Part shown: one piece after another, positions 4,939 through 5,527 of the stretch
How positions within the stretch are numbered: the stretch's first letter is position 1
Layout of the letters: every line of letters begins with the position of its first letter
Assembly: GCA_014896635.1 (NCBI GenBank)
Contig: JADBKA010000290.1
Span: 1-5,527 of the forward strand
DNA from: Ktedonobacteraceae bacterium
GTDB taxonomy: Bacteria; Chloroflexota; Ktedonobacteria; Ktedonobacterales; Ktedonobacteraceae
Direction of reading: 5' to 3'
Length of the DNA stretch: 5,527 nucleotides
Made by a program: the position numbers and the translations under genes
The notes under the pieces: model-generated
What the model was told of the DNA's origin: nothing
Database searches by the model: none
The model's input: only the letters and a program-made list of their open reading frames with translations

Positions 4939-5527
4939 ATGCAGGCACGAGAACGTACACACCATGTGACACAGCATGTACACCAGATACATACCAGAAC
5001 GCCTGAGATCACCGATGGTATGCTGGTTCAACAGGTACTGGGGGGGAAGCAGGACGCTTTTGAGAGCCTTGTACACAGGTATCATATCTCCCTCTTTAAC
5101 TTCGTCTGCCATTTTCTGGGGGATTATGACCTGGCCTGTGATATCACGCAGCAGGTATTTCTCCAGTTATATATCTCTATGCCAACTCTGCGTACGGGTG
5201 AACCATTGAAGGCGTGGCTGTTCCAGGTGGCACGCAATCGCTGTCTCGATGAACTGCGCCGCAAGCACCCTGTCCATTTTTCCGATCTTGAAACGTCCAG
5301 TGAGGACAATGAACTATCACCACTGGACATTCTGCCCGATCCGCAGCCACTACCAGAGGAAGTAGCTGAGCGACATGATCTGCGAGATCGCTTGCGGAAA
5401 GCCATTGACAGCCTTCCCCCCAAGTTCCGCTCGGTTGTCCTTCTGCGCTACACCGCGCAACTGAGCTTCTCTGAAATTGGCAAGACCCTCAATATGCCGG
5501 AAGCCACTGCTAAGACCTACTTCCAGC
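4939..5527 (+). CDS. ECF-type RNA polymerase sigma factor (sigma-70 family), 3' end cut by window edge
   Basis: Directs RNA polymerase to a specific promoter set. 196 codons are visible. Region 2 spans about residues 38-110: DAFESLVHRYHISLFNFV, then the DxxLACDITQQVFLQLY core-binding segment, and KAWLFQVARNRCLDELRRK, the usual end of region 2 that contacts the -10 element. A linker of about 40 residues, acidic and proline-rich (111-150), follows. Region 4 starts near 152 with LRKAIDSLPPKFRSVVLLRY and continues into the helix-turn-helix (FSEIGKTLNMPEATAKTYF), where the window ends; perhaps 10-20 residues are missing. There is no region 3, as expected of ECF sigma factors. The first 25 residues form an extra stretch with five histidines (8, 9, 13, 15, 18), which is not part of the family fold. 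No anti-sigma factor is visible, but one could follow downstream. Targets are unknown; the divergent transketolase operon is one candidate by position only. Confidence 0.9.
   Translation, partial: MQARERTHHVTQHVHQIHTRTPEITDGMLVQQVLGGKQDAFESLVHRYHISLFNFVCHFLGDYDLACDITQQVFLQLYISMPTLRTGEPLKAWLFQVARNRCLDELRRKHPVHFSDLETSSEDNELSPLDILPDPQPLPEEVAERHDLRDRLRKAIDSLPPKFRSVVLLRYTAQLSFSEIGKTLNMPEATAKTYFQ

Noticed and set aside
1..5527. CRISPR array, tRNA, rRNA or insertion sequence
   Set aside because: No regularly spaced repeats, no cloverleaf-like or rRNA sequence and no transposase motifs were seen on either strand.

Overview
The window looks like chromosomal DNA of a free-living bacterium with moderate GC and short, compact leaders. 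The mix of a CBS-containing family II pyrophosphatase, a secreted M28 peptidase with a PKD tail and membrane anchor, a transketolase split into two genes, and an ECF-type sigma factor fits Chloroflexota, possibly class Ktedonobacteria. That assignment is an impression from gene content and protein style, not a computed placement.

Layout. Four transcription blocks are visible. (1) Positions 1-1605, minus strand: a family II inorganic pyrophosphatase with a regulatory CBS-DRTGG-CBS insert. It is complete at the N-terminus and cut by the window edge just after its C-terminal SRKKQ motif. (2) Positions 1698-2832, minus strand: a broken gene. Its 5' part encodes a signal peptide and an M28 metallopeptidase domain; its 3' part, in another frame, encodes the second half of a PKD domain and a C-terminal membrane anchor. 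The end of the peptidase domain and the start of the PKD domain are absent. (3) Positions 2928-4541, minus strand: a two-gene operon for the N- and C-terminal halves of a transketolase-like enzyme. The genes are 15 bases apart, with a strong ribosome binding site in the gap. (4) Positions 4939-5527, plus strand: an ECF-like RNA polymerase sigma factor, divergent from the transketolase pair and cut by the right edge.

Between blocks 3 and 4 lies a 397-base divergent intergenic region. I see no convincing gene in it. It holds a candidate promoter with an overlapping palindrome for the transketolase operon, a perfect 12-base inverted repeat 59 bases apart, a second hairpin that competes with one arm of that repeat, and a candidate promoter for the sigma factor.

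The genes do not form one obvious pathway. The transketolase halves clearly work together. The pyrophosphatase is housekeeping with nucleotide control, the peptidase is (or was) extracellular, and the sigma factor is regulatory with unknown targets. No tRNA, rRNA, CRISPR array or insertion sequence was recognised. The points most worth a second look are the internally deleted peptidase gene, the shortened cofactor region of the transketolase N-half, and the structured intergenic region.
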